Below, piece by piece: positions 35,786 to 44,610 of a DNA stretch of 64,000 bases. Location: positions 6,138,001 to 6,202,000 of the forward strand of contig NZ_CP042997.1 of assembly GCF_008087625.1 (NCBI RefSeq), written 5' to 3'. The notes under the pieces were generated by a model. That model did not search any database. It saw only the letters and a list, made by a program, of their open reading frames with translations, and had not been told where the DNA came from. Each line of letters begins with the position of its first letter. Positions within the stretch are counted from its first letter, which is position 1. The DNA comes from Aquisphaera giovannonii (GTDB lineage: Bacteria; Planctomycetota; Planctomycetia; Isosphaerales; Isosphaeraceae). A program made the position numbers and the translations under genes.

Positions 35786-37111
35786 TCAGCCCGCGGCGGC
35801 GGCCAGGGCCTCGCGGGCGGCGTCGATGGTGTGGTCGATGTCGGCCTCGGTGTGGGCGGCGGAGACGAACGCGGCCTCGAACTGGCTGCACGGCAGGTAG
35901 ACGCCGCGGGCGAGCATCTCCCAGAAGAACCGGGCGAAGAGCGCGGTGTCGCTCCGCCTCGCGTCGTCGTAGTTGCGGACCGGGCCGTCGTGGAAGAAGA
36001 GCGTCAGCATGCTGCCGACGCGCTGGACGACGTGCGGGACCTTCGCGTCGCGGGCGGCGCGTCCCAGGCCCTCGGCCAGGCGGGCGGAGAGGGCTTCGAG
36101 CCTCTCGTAGGCGTGGCCCTCTCGCAGCGTCTCGAGCGTGGCGAGGCCGGCGGCCATCGCCAGCGGGTTGCCGGAGAGGGTGCCGGCCTGGAAGACGGGG
36201 CCGGCCGGGGAGACCCGGTCCATGACCTTGGCCGAGGAGCCGTAGGCCGCCGCGGGGAGGCCGCCGCCGACGATCTTGCCGAGCGTCGTCATGTCGGGCG
36301 TGACCCCGTAGAGCGCCTGGGCTCCGCCGTAGGCCACGCGGAAGCCCGTCATGACCTCGTCGAAGACGAGCAGCACGCCGTGCCGCTCGGTCAGCGCGCG
36401 GAGGGCCTCGAGGTATCCCGGGCCGGGGGGCACGAGGCCCATGTTGCCGGCGATCGGCTCGAGGAGGACCGCGGCGACCTCCCCGCGGTGCTGCTCCAGC
36501 AGGGCGGCCACGGCGTCGGCGTCGTTGAACGGGCAGAGCAGGGTATCCTTCGCGGCGCCGGCGGTGACGCCCGGGCTGTTGGGCGTCCCCAGCGTGGTCG
36601 CGGCGGAGCCAGCCTGGATGAGCAGGGCGTCGACGTGGCCGTGGTAGTGGCCGGCCATCTTGATGACCTTGTCGCGGCCGGTGGCGCCGCGGGCCAGCCG
36701 GATGGCGGACATCGTCGCCTCGGTCCCCGACGAGACGAAGCGGACCTTCTCGATCGACGGGACCGCCGCCGCCACGGCCTCGGCGATCTCCGCCTCGCGG
36801 ACCGTCGGGGCGCCGAAGCTCGTGCCCAGCTCGAGCGCCCGCGCCGCCGCCTCGCGGACGTGCGGGTGGCCGTGGCCGAGGATCATCGGCCCCCACGAGC
36901 CGATGTAGTCGATGTATTGATGCCCGTCGATGTCGAAGAGGTACGCCCCCTCGGCCTTCGCCATGAACGGGGGCTCGCCCCCGACCGCGCCGAACGCCCG
37001 GGCCGGGCTGTTCACGCCCCCGGGGATCACGCGGTTGGCGCGGGCGAAGGCCTCGTGGCTTTTCGGGAGCCGGAAGTCGGGGCGGGAGACGGCGGGGGTG
37101 CTTGGGCTCAT
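35786..37111 (-). CDS. hemL: Glutamate-1-semialdehyde 2,1-aminomutase
   Basis: 441 residues. This PLP enzyme makes 5-aminolevulinate from glutamate-1-semialdehyde in the C5 heme pathway. Motifs: RVIPGGVNSPARAFGAVGG, SSGTEATMSAIRLARGATGR (PLP phosphate), LLVFDEVMTGFRVAYGG and the Schiff-base Lys279 in TLGKIVGGGLPAAAYG. ATG 37111 lies 3 bases after the stop of the small membrane protein. It is the last gene of a run starting with hemB, which makes the next step (porphobilinogen), so the heme role is supported by context. Confidence 0.97.
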   Translation of the reverse strand: MSPSTPAVSRPDFRLPKSHEAFARANRVIPGGVNSPARAFGAVGGEPPFMAKAEGAYLFDIDGHQYIDYIGSWGPMILGHGHPHVREAAARALELGTSFGAPTVREAEIAEAVAAAVPSIEKVRFVSSGTEATMSAIRLARGATGRDKVIKMAGHYHGHVDALLIQAGSAATTLGTPNSPGVTAGAAKDTLLCPFNDADAVAALLEQHRGEVAAVLLEPIAGNMGLVPPGPGYLEALRALTERHGVLLVFDEVMTGFRVAYGGAQALYGVTPDMTTLGKIVGGGLPAAAYGSSAKVMDRVSPAGPVFQAGTLSGNPLAMAAGLATLETLREGHAYERLEALSARLAEGLGRAARDAKVPHVVQRVGSMLTLFFHDGPVRNYDDARRSDTALFARFFWEMLARGVYLPCSQFEAAFVSAAHTEADIDHTIDAAREALAAAAG

Positions 37112-37114
37112 TAC

Positions 37115-37318
37115 CTAGACCTGGTCCTTGTGGTGAAACCGTGGAACTCGAGCCTGCTTCTGTTCCTGTTTCGACCTGTCCGCCCAGCGGTCCGCGTCTC
37201 GCAGGATCGCCCGGAATTGCTTCGCGGACTCGACGAGGGCGATCACGATCGCGACGACGCCGAGCGCAATCCAGGCCCATGTTGCCGAGGGAGTCATCGG
37301 AGTGGGCCCTTTGGCCAT
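37115..37318 (-). CDS. Small single-pass membrane protein
   Basis: 67 residues. One transmembrane helix (WAWIALGVVAIVIALVESAK) follows a short N-terminus, and a basic, Gln/Arg-rich cytoplasmic tail follows (RWADRSKQEQKQARVPRFHH). It lies 10 bases after the Rpn gene and 3 bases before hemL, fully packed in the operon, which supports it being real. I do not recognise a family. Confidence 0.6.
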   Translation of the reverse strand: MAKGPTPMTPSATWAWIALGVVAIVIALVESAKQFRAILRDADRWADRSKQEQKQARVPRFHHKDQV

Positions 37319-37328
37319 GCAAAACCGT

Positions 37329-38216
37329 TCAGAGATTCACGGACGGGTTGGCGGAATCTCGAGGCACGTCGCGTAGGAGATCCTCCCAGTTCGTCGCCGA
37401 GTCGAGCCGGTCCGTCAATGCCTCAAGGGCGGCCTCATCGGTGATGCCGTCGAGCAGCTTCTCATCAGCCGCGCTGATGATCCCGAGCTTCCGGGAGCCG
37501 ATGCGTTTGAGGGCCTTTCGCAATCCGATAGCCTCTCCCTCGGCACGTCCCTCTCGGAGGATCTTCTGATACGTGGATGATTCGCGCATGTTCTCCACCC
37601 CCGTGATGACTCGGTCCACGATCTCGTCGGAGAACTTCAGGCCCATGAGGATGTACGTGGCGGTCCAGAGCGCCTTGAATTGGCCCTCGGGCGCCCCGGC
37701 CTCGAGCTTGCGCCGGATGGCCTGGAGGACGCCCGGCAGCCGCTCCTCGGTGACGTCCGCGATCGCGGCGAGGGGCGCGACCGCGGGGGCGGCCGAGAGG
37801 ATCGCCTCGGCGGGCAGCTCCCAGATCCGCACGACATTATAGCGGAAGTCGTGGCAGGGGTCGCCTCCGGGCAGCTCGCGGCGGTAGAGCCCTGCCATCG
37901 CCGGCCCGTCGGCCTCGCGGGCGAGCAGCAGGGCGACGCTCCGCACCGGGAGCTCATGCCGGTAGTGCACCAGGACGTTGTACCGCAGCATCCGGAGCGG
38001 GAGCGAGGCGTTGTAGCTGGTCTGGAACTCGACGTGGGCGAGCCAGGGCTCCGGCTCGTCCACGCGGATCACGGAGTCGGCCTCGGCGGTGACGGTGGAC
38101 AGCTCGGCGCTCTGGACCCGGGCCGGGCCGACGGGCCGGCGCAGCAGGACCTCCAGCAGCGGGCCGGGGGCCTCGCCGAAGATCTCCTTGAGGATCGCGT
38201 CGAACGGCTTCGCCAT
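37329..38216 (-). CDS. Rpn-type PD-(D/E)XK nuclease, copy 1
   Basis: 295 residues; ATG 38216 with GAGGAGG ten bases upstream. Rpn (recombination-promoting nuclease/putative transposase) family: N-terminal KPFDAILKEIFGEAPGPLLE, then DEPEPWLAHVEFQTSY, which carries the nuclease Asp and E-x-Q core, and MLRYNVLVHYRHELPVRSVA. The C-terminal part includes GRAEGEAIGLRKALKRIG. This copy shares a 191 bp identical 5' segment with copies 2 and 3 but diverges elsewhere. Rpn proteins cut DNA with little specificity and are often multi-copy; they act in the cytoplasm. Confidence 0.88.
   Translation of the reverse strand: MAKPFDAILKEIFGEAPGPLLEVLLRRPVGPARVQSAELSTVTAEADSVIRVDEPEPWLAHVEFQTSYNASLPLRMLRYNVLVHYRHELPVRSVALLLAREADGPAMAGLYRRELPGGDPCHDFRYNVVRIWELPAEAILSAAPAVAPLAAIADVTEERLPGVLQAIRRKLEAGAPEGQFKALWTATYILMGLKFSDEIVDRVITGVENMRESSTYQKILREGRAEGEAIGLRKALKRIGSRKLGIISAADEKLLDGITDEAALEALTDRLDSATNWEDLLRDVPRDSANPSVNL
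38020..38210. repeat. 191 bp segment shared by the three Rpn genes, copy 1
   Basis: Identical to 39822-40012 and one base different from 38940-39130. It encodes the nuclease N-terminal third. Identity at synonymous sites argues for recent duplication or gene conversion. Confidence 0.9.
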
Positions 38217-38248
38217 GACGGCTCGGCCTCCTCGCGAGGCAGGCCGCG

Positions 38249-39136
38249 TCAGCGCGGCTCGGGCCGGTCTCCCGAGTCGCGCGGGAGCTCGCCGAGGAGC
38301 TCGTCCCAGCCGTTGGTGAAGAGGACGCGCTCGCTGAGGCGCTCGAGCGTCTCGAGGTCGGCGACGCGGTCGACGGCCGCCTCGTGGGCCGGCTCGATCG
38401 CCCCGAACTTGATCCGGCCCAGCCGCTTGATCGTCCGCTTCAGCTCCTGGATCTGGCCCTTGACCACGCCCTCGTTGAGGATCTTCAGGTAGGTGGAGGA
38501 TTCCGCCATGTTTTCCACTCCGCTGATGAGATGGTCCGCGACTTCGGCCGAGAACTTCAGGCCCATGAGGATGTACGTGGCGGTCCAGAGCTTCCGGAAC
38601 CGGTCCTCGGGCGTCTCGGCCTCCAGCTTCTCCCTGATGGCGTGGAGGACGCCGGGGAGCCTATCCGCCGAGACGTCCGCGATCGCGGCGAGCGGGGCCA
38701 TCGCGGGATCGGCCGAGAGCAGCGACTCCGCGGGCCACTCCCAGAGTCTGATGGTATTGTAGCGGAATTCCAGGGAGGCGTCGTCACCGAGGGGAGCGGG
38801 GCGATAGATGCCGGTCATGGCCGGTCCGTTGGCTTCCTTGCACAACAGCAGGGCGATGCTCCGCACCGGGAGGCGGTGGCGGTAGTGGGCCAGGACGTTG
38901 TAGCGGAGCATGCGCAGCGGCAGGGCCGGGTCGTAGCTGGTCTGGAACTCGACGTGGGCGAGCCAGGGCTCCGGCTCGTCCACGCGGATCACGGAGTCGG
39001 CCTCGGCGGTGACGGTGGACAGCTCGGCGCTCTGGACCCGGGCCGGGCCGACGGGCCGGCGCAGCAGGACCTCCAGCAGCGGGCCGGGGGCCTCGCCGAA
39101 GATCTCCCTGAGGATCGCGTCGAACGGCTTCGCCAT
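38249..39136 (-). CDS. Rpn-type PD-(D/E)XK nuclease, copy 2
   Basis: 295 residues. The N-terminal third, including DEPEPWLAHVEFQTSY, is the same as in copies 1 and 3. The middle (about residues 100-220) is distinct, with a lower identity to either. The C-terminus (QELKRTIKRLGRIKFGAIEP onward) is shared with copy 3 over 179 bp with one mismatch. It starts 6 bases after copy 3 ends and lacks its own Shine-Dalgarno, so translation is probably coupled. Confidence 0.88.
   Translation of the reverse strand: MAKPFDAILREIFGEAPGPLLEVLLRRPVGPARVQSAELSTVTAEADSVIRVDEPEPWLAHVEFQTSYDPALPLRMLRYNVLAHYRHRLPVRSIALLLCKEANGPAMTGIYRPAPLGDDASLEFRYNTIRLWEWPAESLLSADPAMAPLAAIADVSADRLPGVLHAIREKLEAETPEDRFRKLWTATYILMGLKFSAEVADHLISGVENMAESSTYLKILNEGVVKGQIQELKRTIKRLGRIKFGAIEPAHEAAVDRVADLETLERLSERVLFTNGWDELLGELPRDSGDRPEPR
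38274..38452. repeat. 179 bp segment shared by Rpn copies 2 and 3 (first)
   Basis: Differs from 39168-39346 at one base. Encodes the C-terminal about 60 residues of the nuclease. Confidence 0.88.
38940..39130. repeat. 191 bp segment shared by the three Rpn genes, copy 2
   Basis: One base (CTCCCTGAGG against CTCCTTGAGG) separates it from the other two copies. Confidence 0.9.
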
Positions 39137-39142
39137 GGCGAC

Positions 39143-40018
39143 TCAGCGCGTCTCGGCCGGGCCGCCGGAGTCGCGCGGGAGCTCGCCGAGGAGCTCGTCC
39201 CAGCCGTTGGCGAAGAGGACGCGCTCGCTGAGGCGCTCGAGCGTCTCGAGGTCGGCGACGCGGTCGACGGCCGCCTCGTGGGCCGGCTCGATCGCCCCGA
39301 ACTTGATCCGGCCCAGCCGCTTGATCGTCCGCTTCAGCTCCTGGATGCCTCCCTGTCGGAGGATCTTCAGGTAGGTGGAGGATTCCGCCATGTCTTCCAC
39401 TCCGGTGATGAGTCGGTCCACCAGCTCGTTCGGGAACTTCAACCCCATCAGGATGTACGTGGCCGTCCAGAGCTTCCGGAATTTGTCGCTGGCGATCTCG
39501 CGTCCCATCGTCTGGCTGATGGCCTGGAGGACTCCGGGGAGTTCCTGCTCGGTCACGTCGGCGAGGGTGGCCAGCGGGGCGGCGGACGGGCCGGCCGCGA
39601 TGACCTCCTCCGCGGACCACTCCCAGAGCCTCACGACATTATACCGGAATTCGAGCCGAGGTTCGGCCCCCGGGAATGCGGCCCCGTAATGGCCGCTCAG
39701 TGCCGGGCCGTCTGCTTCGCGTGCAAGCAGGAGGGCGATGCTGAGTACCGGGAGGCGGTGGCGGTAGTGGGCCAAGGCGTTGTACCGCAACATGCGCAGC
39801 GGTAGCGAGGCGTCGTAGCTCGTCTGGAACTCGACGTGGGCGAGCCAGGGCTCCGGCTCGTCCACGCGGATCACGGAGTCGGCCTCGGCGGTGACGGTGG
39901 ACAGCTCGGCGCTCTGGACCCGGGCCGGGCCGACGGGCCGGCGCAGCAGGACCTCCAGCAGCGGGCCGGGGGCCTCGCCGAAGATCTCCTTGAGGATCGC
40001 GTCGAACGGCTTGGACAT
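39143..40018 (-). CDS. Rpn-type PD-(D/E)XK nuclease, copy 3
   Basis: 291 residues, first of the three in transcription order and 6 bases after hemB. It has the same N-terminal nuclease third (DEPEPWLAHVEFQTSY) and the same C-terminus as copy 2, with a private middle containing LPGVLQAISQTMGREIASD. It is four residues shorter than the others because a short GVVKGQ-like stretch near residue 230 is missing. The three copies sit between two heme biosynthesis genes in one transcript, an odd place for a nuclease. Confidence 0.88.
   Translation of the reverse strand: MSKPFDAILKEIFGEAPGPLLEVLLRRPVGPARVQSAELSTVTAEADSVIRVDEPEPWLAHVEFQTSYDASLPLRMLRYNALAHYRHRLPVLSIALLLAREADGPALSGHYGAAFPGAEPRLEFRYNVVRLWEWSAEEVIAAGPSAAPLATLADVTEQELPGVLQAISQTMGREIASDKFRKLWTATYILMGLKFPNELVDRLITGVEDMAESSTYLKILRQGGIQELKRTIKRLGRIKFGAIEPAHEAAVDRVADLETLERLSERVLFANGWDELLGELPRDSGGPAETR
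39168..39346. repeat. 179 bp segment shared by Rpn copies 2 and 3 (second)
   Basis: Partner of 38274-38452; GTTGGCGAAG replaces GTTGGTGAAG. Confidence 0.88.
39822..40012. repeat. 191 bp segment shared by the three Rpn genes, copy 3
   Basis: Identical to 38020-38210. Confidence 0.9.
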
Positions 40019-40024
40019 GGCGCG

Positions 40025-41032
40025 TCAGCCCTCGCGGAGCCACCTCGCCACGTCCGGGGCGTGATAGGTGAGGATCATGTCGATGCCGGCGCGCTTGAAG
40101 CCGGTCAGCGTCTCCAGGACGATCCGACGCTCGTCGATCCAGCCGTTGCGGGCGGCCGCCTTGACCATGGCGTACTCTCCGGAGACGTTGTAGGCGGCCA
40201 GGGGGACGCCGAAGGTGTCCTTGATCCGGCGGGCGACGTCCAGGTAGGCGAGCGCCGGCTTCACCATGACGATGTCGGCGCCCTCGGCCAGGTCGAGGGC
40301 CGCCTCGCGGATCGCCTCGTCGCCGTTGGCCGGGTCCATCTGGTAGCTCCGGCGGTCGCCGAAGGCGGGGGCGCTCTCGGCCGCCTCGCGGAACGGGCCG
40401 TAGTAGCCGCTGGCGAACTTGGCCGAGTAGGCCATGATCGGGGTCCCCGTGAAGCCCTCGGCGTCGAGGCCCTCGCGGATGGCCTTCACCATGCCGTCCA
40501 TCATCCCCGACGGGGCGATCACGTCTGCGCCCGCCCGGGCGTGGCTGACGGCCTGGCGGGCCAGGAGCGGGAGCGTCGCGTCGTTGTCCACGTCGAGCCG
40601 GCCGCCCCGGTCCGAGAGCGGGCCGCAGTGGCCGTGGTCGGTGTACTCGCAGAAGCAGAGGTCCGTGATCACCAGGAGCTCGGGCGCCTGCCGCTTGGCG
40701 ATGGAGACGGCCTCCTGGACGATGCCGTCGTCGCGGCAGGCCGCGGAGCCGAAGGCGTCCTTGGAGTCCGGGATGCCGAAGAGGAGGATCGCCGGGATCC
40801 GCAGCTCGACCACCTCGTCGATCGCCTCGCGGAAGCGGTCGAGCGAGAGCTGGAACTGCCCGGGCATCGAGGGGATCTCCCGCCTCAGGTTCGTGCCGTG
40901 GTAGACGAACAGCGGGTAGATGAGGTCGTCCACCCCCAGGCGGTTCTCTCGCGTCAGGTCGCGGAGGCGGGGGTGGGCGCGGAGGCGCCTGGGGCGGTGG
41001 AGCGGGTAGCCGGCCGTCGGCTGGAAGGTCAT
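40025..41032 (-). CDS. hemB: Delta-aminolevulinic acid dehydratase (porphobilinogen synthase)
   Basis: 335 residues. It condenses two 5-aminolevulinates to porphobilinogen. The zinc site is intact: C126, C128 and C136 in [14 protein letters not shown], so this is the Zn-dependent form. Schiff-base lysines are K205 ([14 protein letters not shown]) and K258 ([13 protein letters not shown]). ATG 41032 has GAGGA nine bases upstream. It heads a run of six same-strand genes with gaps of 3-32 bases that ends in hemL. Confidence 0.97.
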   Translation of the reverse strand: MTFQPTAGYPLHRPRRLRAHPRLRDLTRENRLGVDDLIYPLFVYHGTNLRREIPSMPGQFQLSLDRFREAIDEVVELRIPAILLFGIPDSKDAFGSAACRDDGIVQEAVSIAKRQAPELLVITDLCFCEYTDHGHCGPLSDRGGRLDVDNDATLPLLARQAVSHARAGADVIAPSGMMDGMVKAIREGLDAEGFTGTPIMAYSAKFASGYYGPFREAAESAPAFGDRRSYQMDPANGDEAIREAALDLAEGADIVMVKPALAYLDVARRIKDTFGVPLAAYNVSGEYAMVKAAARNGWIDERRIVLETLTGFKRAGIDMILTYHAPDVARWLREG

Positions 41033-41060
41033 GCGGGGATCCTCGGTGTAAGCGACCGCG

Positions 41061-41093
41061 GCGGGGCGACCGGCGATCCGCCGGTCGCCCCGC
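41061..41093. terminator. Perfect 15-bp hairpin, terminator candidate
   Basis: GCGGGGCGACCGGCG (41061-41075), loop ATC, then its exact complement (41079-41093). It lies between rne and hemB on the minus strand, so it may end the rne message or attenuate hemB. No U-run follows. Confidence 0.65.
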
Positions 41094-41124
41094 CGCCGGG
41101 ACGCGATCGATTCGATGGGGGGTG

Positions 41125-41157
41125 CGGGCGGCCGGCCGGCTCGCGGCCGGCCGCCCG
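41125..41157. terminator. Second hairpin after rne, 13-bp stem
   Basis: CGGGCGGCCGGCC (41125-41137) pairs perfectly with 41145-41157 around a 7-base loop, only 8 bases past the rne stop codon. Together with the hairpin at 41061-41093 it looks like a tandem terminator. Confidence 0.6.
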
Positions 41158-41164
41158 GGGCCGA

Positions 41165-44100
41165 TCAGTGGCCCCGCTTGCCGTGGCCCGGCGGGGGCAG
41201 GGGCGCCAGCCGGATCTCGGTGTTGTTGGCGTCGTAGCAGTCGAGGTGCAGGTGCTCGGCCGCCACGTTCTCCTTGAAGCCGACCTGGATGGTCATGTTG
41301 GAATCGGCCTCGATGCGGGCGATCTCCTTCCGCTTGCGGTTGTTCAGGTAGGTCGCCACGCTCGAGCTGACGGTGACGTTGATGCGGCGGATCTCCTCGC
41401 GGTGCGAGGCCAGCGCCAGCAGCCGCATGACGTCGATGGCCATGCTCTCGGCCGTCTTGACGACGCCGGAGCCGGTGCAGTTGGGGCAGTCCTCGTAGAC
41501 CGACCGCTTGAGGCTGGGGCGGATCCGCTGGCGGGTCATCTCGATGAGGCCGAAGGCGCTCATGCGGAGGATCTTGGTCCTCGCGCGGTCGCGCTTGATC
41601 GCCTCGCGGAGGGCCCGCTCGACGCCGCGGCGGTGCCGCTCCTCGCGCATGTCGATGAAGTCGTTGACGATGACGCCGCCGAGGTCGCGGAGCCGCAGCT
41701 GGCGGGCGATCTCGCGGGCGGCGCGGAGGTTCATCTCGTAGGCGGTCTTCTCGGCGTCGTCCTCCACGCGGAAGTTGCCCGAGTTGACGTCGATGGCCAC
41801 GAGGGCCTCGGTCTGGTCGATGACGATGGAGCCGCCCTCCGGCAGCGGGACGTGCCGCCGCTGGATCTTGGCGATCTCGTCCTCGATGCCGTACTTGTGG
41901 AACAGCGGCACCTTCTCTTCGTACAGCTTGATCCGGTTGACGAACCGGGGCATGACCACCCGGAGGAACTCCTGGGCCCGCTCGAAGGCGGCCGGCTCGT
42001 CGATCCAGATGGTGTCGATCTCGGACGTGAAGATGTCCCGGATGGTCCGGGTGATCATGTCCGATTCCTGGTAGATGGCGCCCGGGGTCCGGGTCTTCTT
42101 GATCCGCCGGAGGATCACCTTCCAGAGCCGCAGCAGGTAGGCGAGGTCGCGGGCGAGCTCCCGCTTGGATCGCTCCAGGCCGGCGGTGCGGACGATGAAG
42201 CCGAGCCCCTTGGGCGGGTTCAGCTCGTGCATGATCTCGCGGAGCTTGCGGCGCTGGCCCTCGTCGACGATCTTGCGGGAGACGCCGACGCGGTTCAGGC
42301 CCGGCATGAGCACCAGGTAGCGGCCGGGGATGCTGATGTAGGTGGAGAGGGTCGGGCCCTTGGTGCCGATGCTCTCCTTGATGACCTGGACGAGGACCTC
42401 GTCGCCGCGGCGGAAGATCTCCTGGATCGGGGGCTTGGAGGCGCCCCGCCCGCGGCCGGCCCGGCCGCCGCGCCCGGCGGCGTCCTCGCGTCGGGGGCGA
42501 GCCTCGGCGGGCCCGCGGAGGCCCATCTCCCGCTCGAGGGCCTCGATCTCCTCGATCTCCTTGCGGATCTCCTGCTCGAGCTCGGGGTCGATCTCCTCCT
42601 CGGCGACCCGGGGCGCGTCGGCCAGGTCGTCGTCGTGGAGCAGGTCCTCGTGGTCGTCGATGTCGACGTCGAGGCCGGCGACCTCCTCGATCTCGTCGAT
42701 CTCCTCGATGTCGAGCTCGCGGACCCCGGCGCGGCGGACGTCCTCCTCGTCCGCGTCGCGGCCGAAGGAGGGGCCGAAGTCGGCCTCGGCGGCCTCGTCG
42801 TCGAGCTCGGCGGCGAATTCATCCTGGGCGGGCGAGCCCGGCTCATCGATCCGGTCGCGGTCGCGCCGGCGGCCGCGTCGACGCCGCCGTCGCTTGCCGT
42901 CGCGGCCCTCGCCGCGGGCGTCGGCGGCCGCCTCGGGCGGGCCGAACGGCTCGTCGTCGGCGCCCAGGAACTCGCGGGACTCGATGTCCGGGACGTCGTC
43001 CCGGGCCGCCTCGGGCCAGGCGAAGGCGTCCGGCGCGGCCTCGGGGGACGGGTCGGCCGCCCTCAGCCGCTCGCGGCGGGGGACGTAGCCGGGCTCCCCG
43101 GCGCGGGCGTGGGGCCTGGCCCGCTCGCGGGGGGGCTCCGCCGGCTCGGCGGGCCGCACGCGCTCGGGCTCGTGCTCCGGCTGGGGCCGGGCGTACCGCG
43201 GCGGGGCGGGGGCGGGCTCCGGCGGGGCCGCCTCTCGCTCCCTCGGCCTCTCCCGATCGCGGTCGCGGTCCCGCTCGCCCTCGGCGCCGCGGGAGCGGAT
43301 CGCCGCGCGGCCGCCGCGGCGGCGGGGCTCGTCGGCCCTGGGCCCGGGCTCGAAGGCGTCCGGCTCGTCCTCGATCGGGGCCGCCGCGGCCCGCTCGTCC
43401 GGGGCCTCCAGGTCCTCGGCGTCGAAGGCCGAGGGCGCCCGGGGGGGGCGTCCGGCCGGCGGCGAGGGCCGGCCGCGGCCCCGGCCGCGATCGCGGCGCG
43501 GCTCCCTGGGGGCGAAGGACTCGATCTCCTCCTCGTCGCGGGCCTCGCGGGGCGGCTCGGCCTCCGGGGGCTCGGCCGGGCGATACCGCCCCCGCTCCGG
43601 GGCCTCGGCCTCGGCGGCCGGGGGCTGCGGGAGCCGCGACCGTTGCGTCCGGCTGGGGGGCAGGTCCGGGTCGAAGAAGTCGGCGGGGCGGGCCGATCGC
43701 CATCGCCCCTCGGCGGGCTCCTCCGGCGCGGCCTCCCGCTCCCGCTCCCTCTCCCGCTCATATTCCCAGCCGCGCTCCACGGCCTCGGTCCACGAGGCCC
43801 GCTCGACCTCCTCGCGCCTCTCGGCGGCCGGCTCGCGCGGCTCGGGGCGCGGGGGCTCGGGGGCCCGAGGCGGCTGGGGCAGCGGCCCCAGCTCGTCGGC
43901 GAGCCCTTCCCCGAAGGACCGCGGCGCCTCGGACCGGTCGCGGCGGCCGCGGATCGAGCGGTCCGGGCGCTCCCGGTCCCGGTCCCGGTCGCGGTCCCTG
44001 GGCGGGCGATCCTCGGAGCGGGGCGGCGGGAGCGACGGGGGGAGCGGCTCGCCGAAGGCGTCCGGCCTGGGCCGCCGCCGGTCCTCGCGGTCGCGGCGCG

Positions 44101-44416
44101 GCTCGCGCGGGCGGGCGCCCGGGGCCGGGAGCTGGGCCGCGCCGGGCTCCGGCTCGTCCTCGGCGGAGGCGGCCCCCTGGTAATACTGCGGCTCGACGTC
44201 GGAGACGTGGAGGAACCCGTTGCGGCCGACCGAGAAGTCCACGAACGCGGCCTGGATCGCCGGCTCGAGGTTCACGACCTTGCCCTTGTAGATGTTCCCC
44301 GTGTAGCTCTCGTGGCTGGTGCGCTCGACGTACAGCTCCTCCAGCACGCCGTTCTCGACGATGGCGATGCGGCATTCCTCGGGCTGGAGGACGTTGATCA
44401 GCATTTCTTTTTTCAT
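41165..44416 (-). CDS. rne: Ribonuclease E/G with a giant insertion in the S1 domain
   Basis: 1083 residues. The N-terminal half of the S1 domain is present (ECRIAIVENGVLEELYVER, GNIYKGKVVNLEPAIQAAFV, NGFLHVSDVEPQYYQG to about residue 82) and S1 resumes near 660 with RRGDEVLVQVIKESIGTKG. Between them lie about 575 residues rich in Arg, Glu, Pro and Ala, probably disordered. The catalytic part is complete: IDVNSGNF and DFIDMREERHRRG (Mg ligands), FGLIEMTRQRIRPSL and the zinc-link CPNC. It processes and decays RNA, usually as a degradosome scaffold. A domain this size normally sits C-terminal, not inside S1. Expected neighbour rplU is absent; a DUF2344 gene precedes. Confidence 0.92.
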   Translation of the reverse strand: MKKEMLINVLQPEECRIAIVENGVLEELYVERTSHESYTGNIYKGKVVNLEPAIQAAFVDFSVGRNGFLHVSDVEPQYYQGAASAEDEPEPGAAQLPAPGARPREPRRDREDRRRPRPDAFGEPLPPSLPPPRSEDRPPRDRDRDRDRERPDRSIRGRRDRSEAPRSFGEGLADELGPLPQPPRAPEPPRPEPREPAAERREEVERASWTEAVERGWEYEREREREREAAPEEPAEGRWRSARPADFFDPDLPPSRTQRSRLPQPPAAEAEAPERGRYRPAEPPEAEPPREARDEEEIESFAPREPRRDRGRGRGRPSPPAGRPPRAPSAFDAEDLEAPDERAAAAPIEDEPDAFEPGPRADEPRRRGGRAAIRSRGAEGERDRDRDRERPREREAAPPEPAPAPPRYARPQPEHEPERVRPAEPAEPPRERARPHARAGEPGYVPRRERLRAADPSPEAAPDAFAWPEAARDDVPDIESREFLGADDEPFGPPEAAADARGEGRDGKRRRRRRGRRRDRDRIDEPGSPAQDEFAAELDDEAAEADFGPSFGRDADEEDVRRAGVRELDIEEIDEIEEVAGLDVDIDDHEDLLHDDDLADAPRVAEEEIDPELEQEIRKEIEEIEALEREMGLRGPAEARPRREDAAGRGGRAGRGRGASKPPIQEIFRRGDEVLVQVIKESIGTKGPTLSTYISIPGRYLVLMPGLNRVGVSRKIVDEGQRRKLREIMHELNPPKGLGFIVRTAGLERSKRELARDLAYLLRLWKVILRRIKKTRTPGAIYQESDMITRTIRDIFTSEIDTIWIDEPAAFERAQEFLRVVMPRFVNRIKLYEEKVPLFHKYGIEDEIAKIQRRHVPLPEGGSIVIDQTEALVAIDVNSGNFRVEDDAEKTAYEMNLRAAREIARQLRLRDLGGVIVNDFIDMREERHRRGVERALREAIKRDRARTKILRMSAFGLIEMTRQRIRPSLKRSVYEDCPNCTGSGVVKTAESMAIDVMRLLALASHREEIRRINVTVSSSVATYLNNRKRKEIARIEADSNMTIQVGFKENVAAEHLHLDCYDANNTEIRLAPLPPPGHGKRGH

Positions 44417-44610
44417 GCGGGCTGTTTCCGGGAGTCACGCGGCTCGCGTGATCGTGTGGTTTGGGGTGTCCGATCCGCGGGGCGGATGCGGGGTCGATCC
44501 CGGTCCTCGGGGCCCGCGGGGCGGCCGGATGGGCGCGGGACCCGGTGGGTCCGGCGCGGCCGGCGGCCGGCGGGGGGAACGGCGATGCCTCCGGGGCATC
44601 CGCTGCGGGC

